In this document: piece by piece, positions 1 through 6,123 of the stretch
Layout: every line of letters begins with the position of its first letter
Numbering within the stretch: position 1 is the first letter of the stretch
From: a virus
Reading direction: 5' to 3' (one strand)
IMG/VR virus record: IMGVR_UViG_3300042111_000185
Span: 1-25,362 of that record
Length of the DNA: 25,362 nucleotides
Position numbers and translations under genes: made by a program
Notes under the pieces: generated by a model
Databases searched by the model: none
The model's input: the letters and a program-made list of their open reading frames with translations, nothing else
Told to the model about the DNA's origin: nothing

Positions 1-1455
1 GCAATCGAACGCCGCAAGGCCCAGGCCACCCCCTCCCCCGAGGCCGCTGTCAGCACTCTGCCTACCATTGACCAGTGGCCAGAGTTTGCTCGTCTAACCT
101 GGATCACTACAGGTGGCACCGTAGCTCCGTTCAACCCATACGACTTTCAGATTGATTTAATACAGCAGATCTATTCCCATCAAAATATTATTGTAAATAA
201 ATCACGCCAAGTTGGCGTCAGTGAAACTGTTGTCAACGCTCTGAGCTGTCGTGCCGCCACTGAACCTGGCTATGTTGCTGTCGTATTTTCCAAAACTCAG
301 GGCGATTCGTCGCAGTTAGCACGCCGCGCTAAGCGGATGCTTAATAGTATTCCAGGTCACTCGTTCCGGTATGCCACAGACAGCGCGACGCTAATCAGCA
401 TCGTGGGCTTCGGCACTATCTATTTTCTACCTGGCAGCCCCCGTGCTGCTCGCGGTATCCCCTCTTGCTCAGACCTATGGATTGACGAGGCCGCCTTTGT
501 GGATGGCGCCGAAGAGATCTACCGCGCCGCCAGCCCCACGTTGTCCATGTTGGGAGAGAAAGGCCGTGTGATTGTCACCAGCACACCGGACACGGCATCG
601 GACTGGTACGGCTCTTTGTGGCACAGCGGTCTTTTCCCTGATTGGTACACCCACGTTCAGAAGGCCGCCGACAGTCCCACCAATGGTCCTGCCGCCCTCG
701 CTGAGCTAAATCACCGCCTGGCGCAACTCCCTGACAAGTGGCTCCGCATTGCGATTCACTACTCCCAGCACCCGGTTTACAACCAGGACTCCAACTGGGC
801 GCAGAAAACCCGAGAGTCCCGCCGCATCACCCAATCCGCCTGGGCCACCGAGTACGAACTAGCGTTCGGCGCCACCAACAGCCAGGTCTACCCCTACGAC
901 CTGATCAATCGTGGCGCCCGGGGCTCCTGGCGCGAATGCGGCTCCGTCAACCGTACATATGTACTGGCAATAGATCCCAACGCCGGCGGCGATGATTACT
1001 TCGTAGGCTTGGTACTTGACATCACCAGCAAGCCGTTCGAAGTTGTGAGCCTATACCGTGAAAATGGCCGCAGCACTGAGTACAGTCTACGCAAGATCAA
1101 AGAGCTGATAGAAGACTACATACCTCATCGCATCATTGTGGAAAAGCAGGCCATGGGTGCAGTGATCGCCGAAGCGTTGCAGGGCATCGTCCCCGAGTAC
1201 GCGATCGAGCTGTTTTCCACTTCTCAACCCAGCAAGATCACAGCTACCGACCGTATCCTGTTCCTGCTCGAACACGGCGACTTGATCTTCCCCGAGGGCG
1301 TAATTGTCGATGAGCTCCGCGCTTTCCAGCAGAAAGATCACGGAGCGCGTGCCGCCGCATCTGGTTTCCACGATGATACTGTCATGGCTTTAGCCTTTGC
1401 GTGTAGTTTGATACCCGAAACTCCAAATACAGCAGCGTTTTTTGCGAATATTTAG
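1..1455 (+). CDS. terL: Terminase large subunit (5' end outside window)
   Basis: This is the ATP-driven motor and nuclease that packages DNA into the prohead through the portal. The frame is open from base 1, so the N terminus lies to the left; 484 residues are visible. An internal ATG at 337 is not the start, because the ATPase motifs lie upstream of it. A Walker A variant (NKSRQVGVS) is at codons 66-74. Walker B (LWIDEA, with Asp and Glu) is at about codons 160-164. The RNase-H-like nuclease shows its acidic residues in AIDPNAGGDD (Asp at codon 325), VEKQAMG (about codon 380) and HDDTVMALAF (codons 457-466). Order and spacing are standard for TerL. The portal gene follows after an 89-base gap. 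The family is certain; the packaging mode (cos or headful) cannot be told from this. Confidence 0.97.
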   Translation, partial: AIERRKAQATPSPEAAVSTLPTIDQWPEFARLTWITTGGTVAPFNPYDFQIDLIQQIYSHQNIIVNKSRQVGVSETVVNALSCRAATEPGYVAVVFSKTQGDSSQLARRAKRMLNSIPGHSFRYATDSATLISIVGFGTIYFLPGSPRAARGIPSCSDLWIDEAAFVDGAEEIYRAASPTLSMLGEKGRVIVTSTPDTASDWYGSLWHSGLFPDWYTHVQKAADSPTNGPAALAELNHRLAQLPDKWLRIAIHYSQHPVYNQDSNWAQKTRESRRITQSAWATEYELAFGATNSQVYPYDLINRGARGSWRECGSVNRTYVLAIDPNAGGDDYFVGLVLDITSKPFEVVSLYRENGRSTEYSLRKIKELIEDYIPHRIIVEKQAMGAVIAEALQGIVPEYAIELFSTSQPSKITATDRILFLLEHGDLIFPEGVIVDELRAFQQKDHGARAAASGFHDDTVMALAFACSLIPETPNTAAFFANI

Positions 1456-1487
1456 GCGCCCAGTCTAAGTTTGTCTACGCCTATTGC

Positions 1488-1501
1488 AATTTCGCGAAAT
1501 T
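1488..1501. promoter_or_regulatory. Perfect 14-base palindrome between terL and portal gene
   Basis: AATTTCGCGAAATT reads identically on both strands and sits in the only sizeable gap (1456-1544) of the first three genes. No T-tract follows, so it is not an intrinsic terminator. It could be an operator or a small RNA hairpin before the portal gene. The function is not shown by the sequence. Confidence 0.35.
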
Positions 1502-1544
1502 ACACTTTAGCGATAGGATGTAGCACATAGGGCACCAACATTGA

Positions 1545-3362
1545 GTGGATAACTCGTCCGACACATTCCGGAATGACGAAGCTGTAAGTCGTACAGATGG
1601 TGCGCTGGTGAACGTGCTTACCGGCATGGGGACTGCCTCTACAGACCGCACCGTAGCTACACGAGTTGCAAACACAACGCTGCTCTCACAGACAGAATTA
1701 GAAATACTGTATCTAAATGGTATTCCCCGCCGCTATGTAGATAATATTGCAGACGCAGTTCTGCGTCATCCCGCTACTATAAAACTAGGCGGAGACGATA
1801 TCCCCAATGCCAACGATCTCATTGCTGACTTTGAAGAATACATAAAGAACATCCAATTTCGTCGCGCATATTCCGAAGTAGTAAAGCTCCAACGGCTCTA
1901 CGGCGGTGCTGTCCTAGTCCTGCTGGTTGACGACGGCCTACCACCCGAAGAACCTGTGGACTCCACCCGCATTCGAGCTGTCCGAGGCTTCGTCCCCCTG
2001 TCTCGCCACGAGGTGATCCCCGAGGACTTTACGATTGTTGATTACAGCAAGCCCGAGTACTACCGGATCTCCACGTCCCAGCGGATGTCGCCCGAGCAGA
2101 CTAGCCCTTATGTTGATATGCGCATACACGCAACGCGAGTGGCCCGCTTTGACGGGCTGTATCTCCCGTGGAATCTCCGAGTCCGCAACACCGGCTGGGG
2201 CCAATCCGTCTTACAACTGATCTGGGATGCCTTTAAGCGCTACGAAAGTGGCATGATGGGCTTGGAAACAATGCTTACCGACGCTGATCTATTTGTACAT
2301 AGTATCCCAGGTCTGTTTAACCGTATTGCCGCTGGCAATGAATCAGACATCCGCAAGCGCCTAGAAGCCAATATCTTATCTCGCAGCATGTACAAAGGTA
2401 TGGTCATTGACAAAGAAGAGACAGTTACATATCTCAACCGTGCTCTCAACAATATCTCTTCCGCGACAGACCCCTTCATCAAAGACCTCCAGGCCGCCAC
2501 TGGTTGGCCTTCTGCCATCCTCATGGGTGAGTCCCCAGGGGGCCTGGGCAAAGAGGGCCGTTTTGAGGAGCGCCTCTGGGCCTCCCTGGTGGAAAACTGG
2601 CAGGAGATCTATTGCCTACCTCCTGTTGAGCAGATTTTCACCTACATCCTGGTCAGCCAAGAGGGCCCCACTCGAGGACGCCCCCCGCGTAATTGGTCCG
2701 TTTCGTTCCCTTCAGCTTTTACCGAAACAAACAAAGAGAAGGCTGATATCCGCGCTGCCCAAGCCCAGATTGATACCGCCTACGTCAACCTCGGCGTGTT
2801 GAATGCTATTGAGGTGCGTGAAGCCCGCTTTGGTGGTACAGACTTCAACACCGAAACCACGCTCAATCCTGCTGTCACAGAGCAGATGATCGCTATTGCA
2901 GACGCCTCGTTCGAGAGTCAGATGATGGGGTATCAGAACCAGCAGATTGCCGCCCAGCAGCCTCTGGGTGAAGAGAAAGAGCAGCCCCCACTTCCCGAGG
3001 ACGGCGCCAAGACCGATGCTTTCGACCACTACCAAGCTCACGGCCTGCGGATTCGGGTTACCCATAGGGTGGACGACCTCTGCGCGGGCTATCTGGTGGG
3101 GCCTGATGGCCAGCGCACCGACTCCAGCCAAACGGCCCCAATGGTGGTATTCGGCCCCCACCGTGCTCGGGCCTACAAGCTGTATCGAGCCCGCTTCGAC
3201 CGCGACGGTGAGCTGATCGACGGCCCCTACGTCACCGGTTTTGCGTCTCTCCGGGCTGCCAAGCTTGGAATTACCCGCTTGTACCGGCAGAATGTGGTAG
3301 GGCTCTCCGCTATCCCCGAGAGCGAAATCGAATCGCTCCGTGCAGGATGGGAGGTGTACTAA
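1545..3362 (+). CDS. Portal protein, DUF1073 / Phage_portal_3 type, with C-terminal extension
   Basis: This is the portal subunit that forms the dodecameric ring at one capsid vertex for DNA entry and tail attachment. It has 605 residues and a GTG start; no other start in this frame lies closer, and no strong Shine-Dalgarno is present. The portal core covers about residues 45-430. Typical stretches are NGIPRRYVDNIADAVLRHP near the N terminus, LQRLYGGAVLVLLVDDG, the ring-forming segment NLRVRNTGWGQSVLQLIWDA, and GWPSAILMGESPGGLGKEGR followed by ENWQEIYCLPPVEQI. A Gln/Pro-rich linker (about 455-490) leads into an extra basic C-terminal domain (about 495-605) that I do not recognise in other portals. 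The gene sits directly before a MuF-like gene, which is the usual pairing. The family call rests on recalled motifs and position. Confidence 0.9.
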   Translation: MDNSSDTFRNDEAVSRTDGALVNVLTGMGTASTDRTVATRVANTTLLSQTELEILYLNGIPRRYVDNIADAVLRHPATIKLGGDDIPNANDLIADFEEYIKNIQFRRAYSEVVKLQRLYGGAVLVLLVDDGLPPEEPVDSTRIRAVRGFVPLSRHEVIPEDFTIVDYSKPEYYRISTSQRMSPEQTSPYVDMRIHATRVARFDGLYLPWNLRVRNTGWGQSVLQLIWDAFKRYESGMMGLETMLTDADLFVHSIPGLFNRIAAGNESDIRKRLEANILSRSMYKGMVIDKEETVTYLNRALNNISSATDPFIKDLQAATGWPSAILMGESPGGLGKEGRFEERLWASLVENWQEIYCLPPVEQIFTYILVSQEGPTRGRPPRNWSVSFPSAFTETNKEKADIRAAQAQIDTAYVNLGVLNAIEVREARFGGTDFNTETTLNPAVTEQMIAIADASFESQMMGYQNQQIAAQQPLGEEKEQPPLPEDGAKTDAFDHYQAHGLRIRVTHRVDDLCAGYLVGPDGQRTDSSQTAPMVVFGPHRARAYKLYRARFDRDGELIDGPYVTGFASLRAAKLGITRLYRQNVVGLSAIPESEIESLRAGWEVY

Positions 3363-3370
3363 CTTAAGTT

Positions 3371-4243
3371 GTGGATATACTTGAGCGCTACAACAGGCTG
3401 CTACGCGCTGCTGAGGATGACACAATCTTATTATTAAATAAGGTTTTGGAGAGTTCATTCAATCGTCTGCTGCGCCGCTCGCGGGAGTACATGCGGCGCG
3501 GGATGCAAGATCCAAGTCAACGGAATGTGTTGTTACTGCAAGTGTTCCGGGAGCTGATTCCAGCTGTGCGGCCAGACATGCAGGATAAGTATGACCAGCT
3601 ATTTCGGAATTTAGTTGAGGAGGCATCAAAGCTAGGGATTGTTGCAGCTGATGCGCTCACGGGTGAGCTTTTACCGACTCACCCACGAGTAGATGTAACA
3701 CTACCGGTGGAAGCAACGATGGCTGCTGCAGCGCAGGCGAAAGGGTATTTAAGGCGTCATGGTGATGAGTTTGCTCGAACGGCTGCGGAAATTGTTGCGC
3801 AGGGGATTGCGGAGGGTCGTCCGACTGATGCGATGGTGCGCGACATGCGTGATCGCTTGGTGATTACAAGAGGGAGAGCGGAGACAATTGTAAGAACTGA
3901 GAGTTTACGGGCGTATTCAGAAGCAAGTAGTGCATATTATGCGGCTATAGGGATTGATCTAGTGATGTATTACGCGACGAGTGATGACCGAACATGTCCA
4001 GTATGTAGAGACAGGGCAGGTCGAATTTATCGTCGTGTGGAGTTAAAGTTACCGTTACACCCAAGGTGTCGGTGTGCTTTAGCACCTTACGATCCTGATA
4101 TAGCAAGGATTGATCCTACCTATGCTGGCATGGCTTCGCGTCATCGGAAGGAAGTTGCAAAGCACACTGGTGTTCCATTGAGCGACGATTTAACCAAAGC
4201 GGTGTTTGAGTCGATTACGCCCACTCCTGTGACTAGCGTTTAA
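3371..4243 (+). CDS. MuF-like minor head protein (head morphogenesis, PF04233 type)
   Basis: This is a minor capsid protein, usually present in few copies near the portal, and it may be ejected with the DNA in some phages. It has 290 residues and a GTG start eight bases after the portal stop. The N-terminal half is helical. The MuF domain covers about residues 140-240: it contains TIVRTESLRAYSEA and then a metal-binding set Cys209, Cys212, His230, Cys233 and Cys235 in CPVC and HPRCRC. These residues are characteristic of the family. Base use differs clearly from the flanking genes: third positions favour G, A and T instead of C, and the coding strand becomes G-rich. This suggests a separate origin. 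Only bases that look regulatory separate it from the accessory island downstream. Confidence 0.92.
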   Translation: MDILERYNRLLRAAEDDTILLLNKVLESSFNRLLRRSREYMRRGMQDPSQRNVLLLQVFRELIPAVRPDMQDKYDQLFRNLVEEASKLGIVAADALTGELLPTHPRVDVTLPVEATMAAAAQAKGYLRRHGDEFARTAAEIVAQGIAEGRPTDAMVRDMRDRLVITRGRAETIVRTESLRAYSEASSAYYAAIGIDLVMYYATSDDRTCPVCRDRAGRIYRRVELKLPLHPRCRCALAPYDPDIARIDPTYAGMASRHRKEVAKHTGVPLSDDLTKAVFESITPTPVTSV

Positions 4244-4248
4244 TACAT

Positions 4249-4331
4249 GACGGATTGTGAACCGTCCGGGTGATGGATGACCAAACCGTCACGGATGCGC
4301 TACTATTAGGACATCGGAGGGGAGGCCCTCC
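4249..4331 (+). promoter_or_regulatory. Putative promoter with repeated operator-like motifs and leader hairpin
   Basis: ATGACC (4277-4282) and TACTAT (4301-4306) are 18 bases apart and resemble a sigma-70-type -35/-10 pair. The words ACGGAT (4250, 4291) and ACCGTC (4261, 4285) each occur twice. The first pair forms an inverted repeat, GACGG..CCGTC. The second forms CCGTcACGG inside the promoter spacer, a classic repressor position. Downstream, GGAGGG (4316-4321) and CCCTCC (4326-4331) can form a hairpin around GAGG. All of this is inferred from spacing and symmetry. Confidence 0.35.
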
Positions 4332-4348
4332 ACCACTTAACACCAGCC

Positions 4349-4519
4349 ATGACTGCCTTTTCCGCCAAGCTCCCCACCCTTGCCACCGAAGAGCTGCTTG
4401 TTCTGATTCGCCGCATGATCACCGAAGAGATCTTCAACGATTGCTTTGATGCTGCAGTTGATGAAGCCTGCCGCCGTGACGAAAACCTGGCGGTCACCAT
4501 CGACGCGATGTGGGGCTGA
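4349..4519 (+). CDS. Small acidic hypothetical protein (56 aa)
   Basis: The ORF runs from ATG at 4349 to TGA at 4519. The product begins MTAFSAKLPTLATEELLVLI and ends with an acidic stretch and AMWG. Predicted character is two short amphipathic helices, with two cysteines and no recognised motif. Third positions are mostly C and G, as in real genes of this island, and the frame follows the only promoter-like sequence nearby. The next ORF starts 17 bases after the stop. I do not recognise the family. By size and context it could be a small regulatory or accessory phage protein. A chance ORF is possible but the codon pattern argues against it. Confidence 0.55.
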   Translation: MTAFSAKLPTLATEELLVLIRRMITEEIFNDCFDAAVDEACRRDENLAVTIDAMWG

Positions 4520-4536
4520 TCCCCGAGGCCGACAGT

Positions 4537-4755
4537 ATGTCTGACCCCACCGCCGCTGCCCGCGCCAAGCGCTACCGGGATCGCAAGGCCGGCCGCCTGC
4601 CGCCAGTGCAGCGGCCCACGTGTACCGCCTGCGGCATCTTGCACACCGGCGCCCGTGGTGTGCTCTGCTCCAGGTGCTGGGAACGGCTGGACCCTGCCGG
4701 TCGGGCGTTCAAGGCCGAGCGGGTGCGCAGAGTCAGGGAGCGGCGCAGCTTCTGA
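4537..4755 (+). CDS. Small basic zinc-ribbon protein (72 aa)
   Basis: ATG at 4537 begins MSDPTAAARAKRYRDRKAGR; a GTG nine codons upstream overlaps the previous gene and is less likely. The first 20 residues are arginine- and lysine-rich, as in nucleic-acid-binding tails. A C4 zinc ribbon follows, CTAC then CSRC with eleven residues between, and then an Arg-rich C terminus (AERVRRVRERRSF). Such small ribbons often bind DNA or RNA, but no specific function can be assigned. It is followed nine bases later by a second ORF with the same CxxC-CxxC arrangement, so the two may be diverged copies or parts of a set. The region is distinctly GC-rich compared with the head genes. Confidence 0.65.
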   Translation: MSDPTAAARAKRYRDRKAGRLPPVQRPTCTACGILHTGARGVLCSRCWERLDPAGRAFKAERVRRVRERRSF

Positions 4756-4763
4756 TTCCAGCG

Positions 4764-4982
4764 GTGCCGGTGAGGGAATGCCCGGTGTGCTTCGCGGCAA
4801 TGGCCGGGGGTGTGCCAATTTGTGAAGAGTGCGGACATGTGTTCGTAGTTCCGACCGCACAGCGATCTGATCCTCTGGGACAGCTCCACCCGCGCCACCA
4901 AGGGCAAGCTCGGCGCCCCCGATGGCACCAAATCCTGGATCGATGCCATCCATCACTGCGCCCACCGCGCTCGCATCATTGA
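4764..4982 (+). CDS. Second zinc-ribbon ORF, 3' part out of frame with methylase remnant
   Basis: A GTG start at 4764 (or 4770) gives VPVRECPVCFAAMAGGVPIC followed by EECGHVF. This is a clear C4 zinc ribbon, CPVC then CEEC with ten residues between. After about residue 30 the translation turns into Arg/Pro/His-rich low-quality sequence, while the overlapping frame from about 4858 looks like genuine protein. The likely meaning is that the first ~90 bases are a real ribbon gene whose 3' part was replaced or shifted at about 4850-4860. A direct +1 shift would instead join the ribbon to the downstream frame. Whether a stable 72-residue protein is made is uncertain. Confidence 0.45.
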   Translation: MPVRECPVCFAAMAGGVPICEECGHVFVVPTAQRSDPLGQLHPRHQGQARRPRWHQILDRCHPSLRPPRSHH

Positions 4983-5196
4983 TCTCAATGCCGCAAAGCA
5001 GCTGCTCGATGACAACGGCCTGGCCAACAGCCCCGTCTTCCTCACGGCCCTGGAGGCCGTACTTGAAGTGCTGCCCCTCTCCGCTCGCTACACCGGCTTC
5101 GATCCGGTGAAGGCCGCCGCGCCTGCTGCGTCCGACTTCGAGGCACTGGAGAACTTGCGTCGCCTCGCCCTGGCGGAGCAGGTGCCGGCACCCTAG
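4858..5196 (+). pseudogene. C-terminal remnant resembling DUF1156-type adenine-specific DNA methylase
   Basis: This frame is open from 4849 to the TAG at 5196 but has no ATG, GTG or TTG near its 5' end. The translation reads HSDLILWDSSTRATKGKLG, continues through WIDAIHHCAHRARIIDLNAA and FLTALEAVLEVLPLSARYTG, and ends SDFEALENLRRLALAEQVP. From memory this closely matches the last ~110 residues of the large DUF1156 adenine-specific methylases, some of which belong to defence or modification islands. In those, a short tail of QLEL type often follows. Here QLELVRVK is encoded just after the TAG, suggesting a premature stop as well. The catalytic N-terminal parts are absent, so the piece would not methylate DNA. 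The family assignment needs a search; the broken-gene reading is better supported than the name. Confidence 0.5.
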
Positions 5197-5374
5197 CAGC
5201 TGGAGCTGGTGAGGGTAAAGTAGTTTCGTCAATTGGTCAGCGCGGGCGGGGTGGGTCACCGGAGGGTGATCTGCCTGATGTCGGCGTGATGGATCCAAGC
5301 CTATCGGGATGAGGAGCAGCTAACCAAATCCCCCGAGCACGCTACCTTATGGCTATATCCCCATTGTTGTTGCT
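5197..5374. other. Non-coding gap after methylase remnant
   Basis: The first 27 bases look like the lost C-terminal codons of the remnant (QLELVRVK, then TAG at 5221-5223). The rest holds no ORF with coding character. It contains a weak CACC/GGTG inverted repeat near 5255-5275 and an AT-richer stretch (about 5344-5360) just before the next start, where a promoter could lie. No terminator with a T-tract is visible. Confidence 0.4.
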
Positions 5375-5593
5375 ATGGCATTAACCAAAAAGAACTTGAT
5401 GCCACCCCCGCAGGAGGAAGAGTGTAAGGACGGCGGGATTTACAAGCCGATGATGTGCGATGAAAGCAAACCACAACTGATGGCGAGCACGATGCAAGCT
5501 AATCCTTTGAGCTACAAGCCCAAGCAGAAGAAGAAGAAGTCCACGGCAGATAGCATTTGGGCTAAAGGCTTTGCATCACGTTTTAGCAAGTAG
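5375..5593 (+). CDS. Lysine-rich small hypothetical protein (72 aa)
   Basis: ATG at 5375 begins MALTKKNLMPPPQEEECKDG and the product ends in a basic segment (KPKQKKKKSTADSIWAKGFA). It is hydrophilic, probably disordered, with two cysteines and a Pro-rich start. No membrane segment or known motif is present. The last 18 bases overlap the 3' end of the leftward gene at 5576, so the two are convergent, and no terminator separates them. The Lys-rich tail could bind nucleic acid, but that is speculation. I do not recognise the family. Codon use is more AT-rich than in the zinc-ribbon genes just upstream, so the island is itself mosaic. Confidence 0.55.
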   Translation: MALTKKNLMPPPQEEECKDGGIYKPMMCDESKPQLMASTMQANPLSYKPKQKKKKSTADSIWAKGFASRFSK

Positions 5594-5770
5594 TTTCCGC
5601 ACCTTGTAGCGGCTCAGACCTAGATGGTCTGCGATTCGCTGCTGACTCCAGCCTGCAATACGAAGGCGATAAACCCTAGCTGTTGGGGTTTCACTGAGCC
5701 ACGCCAGGAACAACAGGGGGAACAAAAGCAGCATGAAAGCCCAGAAGAGGGCGCAAGAAATGGTAGTCAT
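5576..5770 (-). CDS. Membrane-anchored helix-turn-helix microprotein (64 aa)
   Basis: ATG at 5770 gives MTTISCALFWAFMLLLFPLL followed by FLAWLSE. That is one strongly hydrophobic segment of about 20 residues at 5-26, with no charged residue inside it. A basic patch (ARVYRLR) and a helix-turn-helix follow at about residues 40-63: AGWSQQRIADHLGLSRYKVR, ending KLLAKT. The HTH resembles the short C-terminal DNA-binding helices of resolvases and other homeodomain-like proteins. An upstream TTG at 5806 would add 12 residues (MPAPGELLQLFT). It lies downstream of the XRE repressor gene on the same strand, probably co-transcribed, with 76 bases between them (40 with the TTG start). A membrane-tethered DNA-binding protein this small is unusual. 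The role is unknown. Confidence 0.62.
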   Translation of the reverse strand: MTTISCALFWAFMLLLFPLLFLAWLSETPTARVYRLRIAGWSQQRIADHLGLSRYKVRKLLAKT

Positions 5771-5846
5771 GGTGAAAAGCTGTAAGAGCTCACCGGGGGC
5801 GGGCAACAGGCCACGCGCTTCCGGTATCTCTGTAGCTTAGCACCTT

Positions 5847-6062
5847 TTACACGTCAGTGACGACATCGCAAGCCTTAACGCCATATAAGTCACACAATTC
5901 GAGCAGTTTCAGCACGGATAGCTCCACTTCTCCTGTTTCCAGCCGACTGTATGCTGCTTGACTGATACCAAGATGTTCTGAAACCTCATTTTGTGTCATC
6001 TCCGCACACATCCTGAGTGCCTTAATCCGCCTGCAAATCGTCAACTGCCTGTAGATAGCCAT
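5847..6062 (-). CDS. XRE/Cro-CI family transcriptional regulator (71 aa)
   Basis: This is a small DNA-binding repressor or activator of Cro/CI type. The whole 71-residue protein is one HTH_3 domain. MCAEMTQNEVSEHLGISQAA carries helix 2 and the turn, with the recognition helix at ISQAAYSRLETGEVELSVLK, and LLELCDLYGVKACDVV closes the five-helix bundle. ATG at 6062 is the only sensible start. The gene points left, away from the prohead protease gene. The 61-base gap between the two starts holds a dyad at 6090-6115, so self-regulation and control of the rightward head genes are both plausible. A regulator inside the structural cluster is out of place for a typical phage repressor. The family is certain; the target is inferred. 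Confidence 0.92.
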   Translation of the reverse strand: MAIYRQLTICRRIKALRMCAEMTQNEVSEHLGISQAAYSRLETGEVELSVLKLLELCDLYGVKACDVVTDV

Positions 6063-6089
6063 TACCCCTATCCGCTTTTCGATTAAGCC

Positions 6090-6115
6090 TACTCATTACA
6101 CCCAAAACGAGTAAT
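6090..6115. promoter_or_regulatory. Nested dyad in the divergent XRE / head-gene intergenic region
   Basis: TACTC (6090-6094) pairs with GAGTA (6109-6113), and ATTAC (6095-6099) pairs with GTAAT (6111-6115). The result is an imperfect nested inverted repeat around CACCCAAAAC. It lies between the divergent starts at 6062 and 6124. Small XRE proteins bind such dyads next to their own genes, so this is a candidate operator. No clear -35/-10 pair can be defended. Confidence 0.4.
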
Positions 6116-6123
6116 CTGACTCC

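Noticed and set aside
337-1455. Terminase starting at ATG 337
   Set aside because: The same frame is open to base 1 and includes the Walker A region upstream, so this ATG is internal.
2712-3458. Leftward 248-residue open frame opposite the portal gene
   Set aside because: It is a shadow of the portal reading frame; no start signal, domain or coherent composition.
4249-4266. Terminator after the MuF gene
   Set aside because: GACGG..CCGTC is a short stem with an eight-base loop and no T-run; an operator reading fits better.
4306-5298. Leftward 330-residue open frame across the accessory island
   Set aside because: It is Gly/Arg/Gln-rich with no domain pattern and lies opposite well-supported ORFs in GC-rich DNA, where long antisense frames arise by chance.
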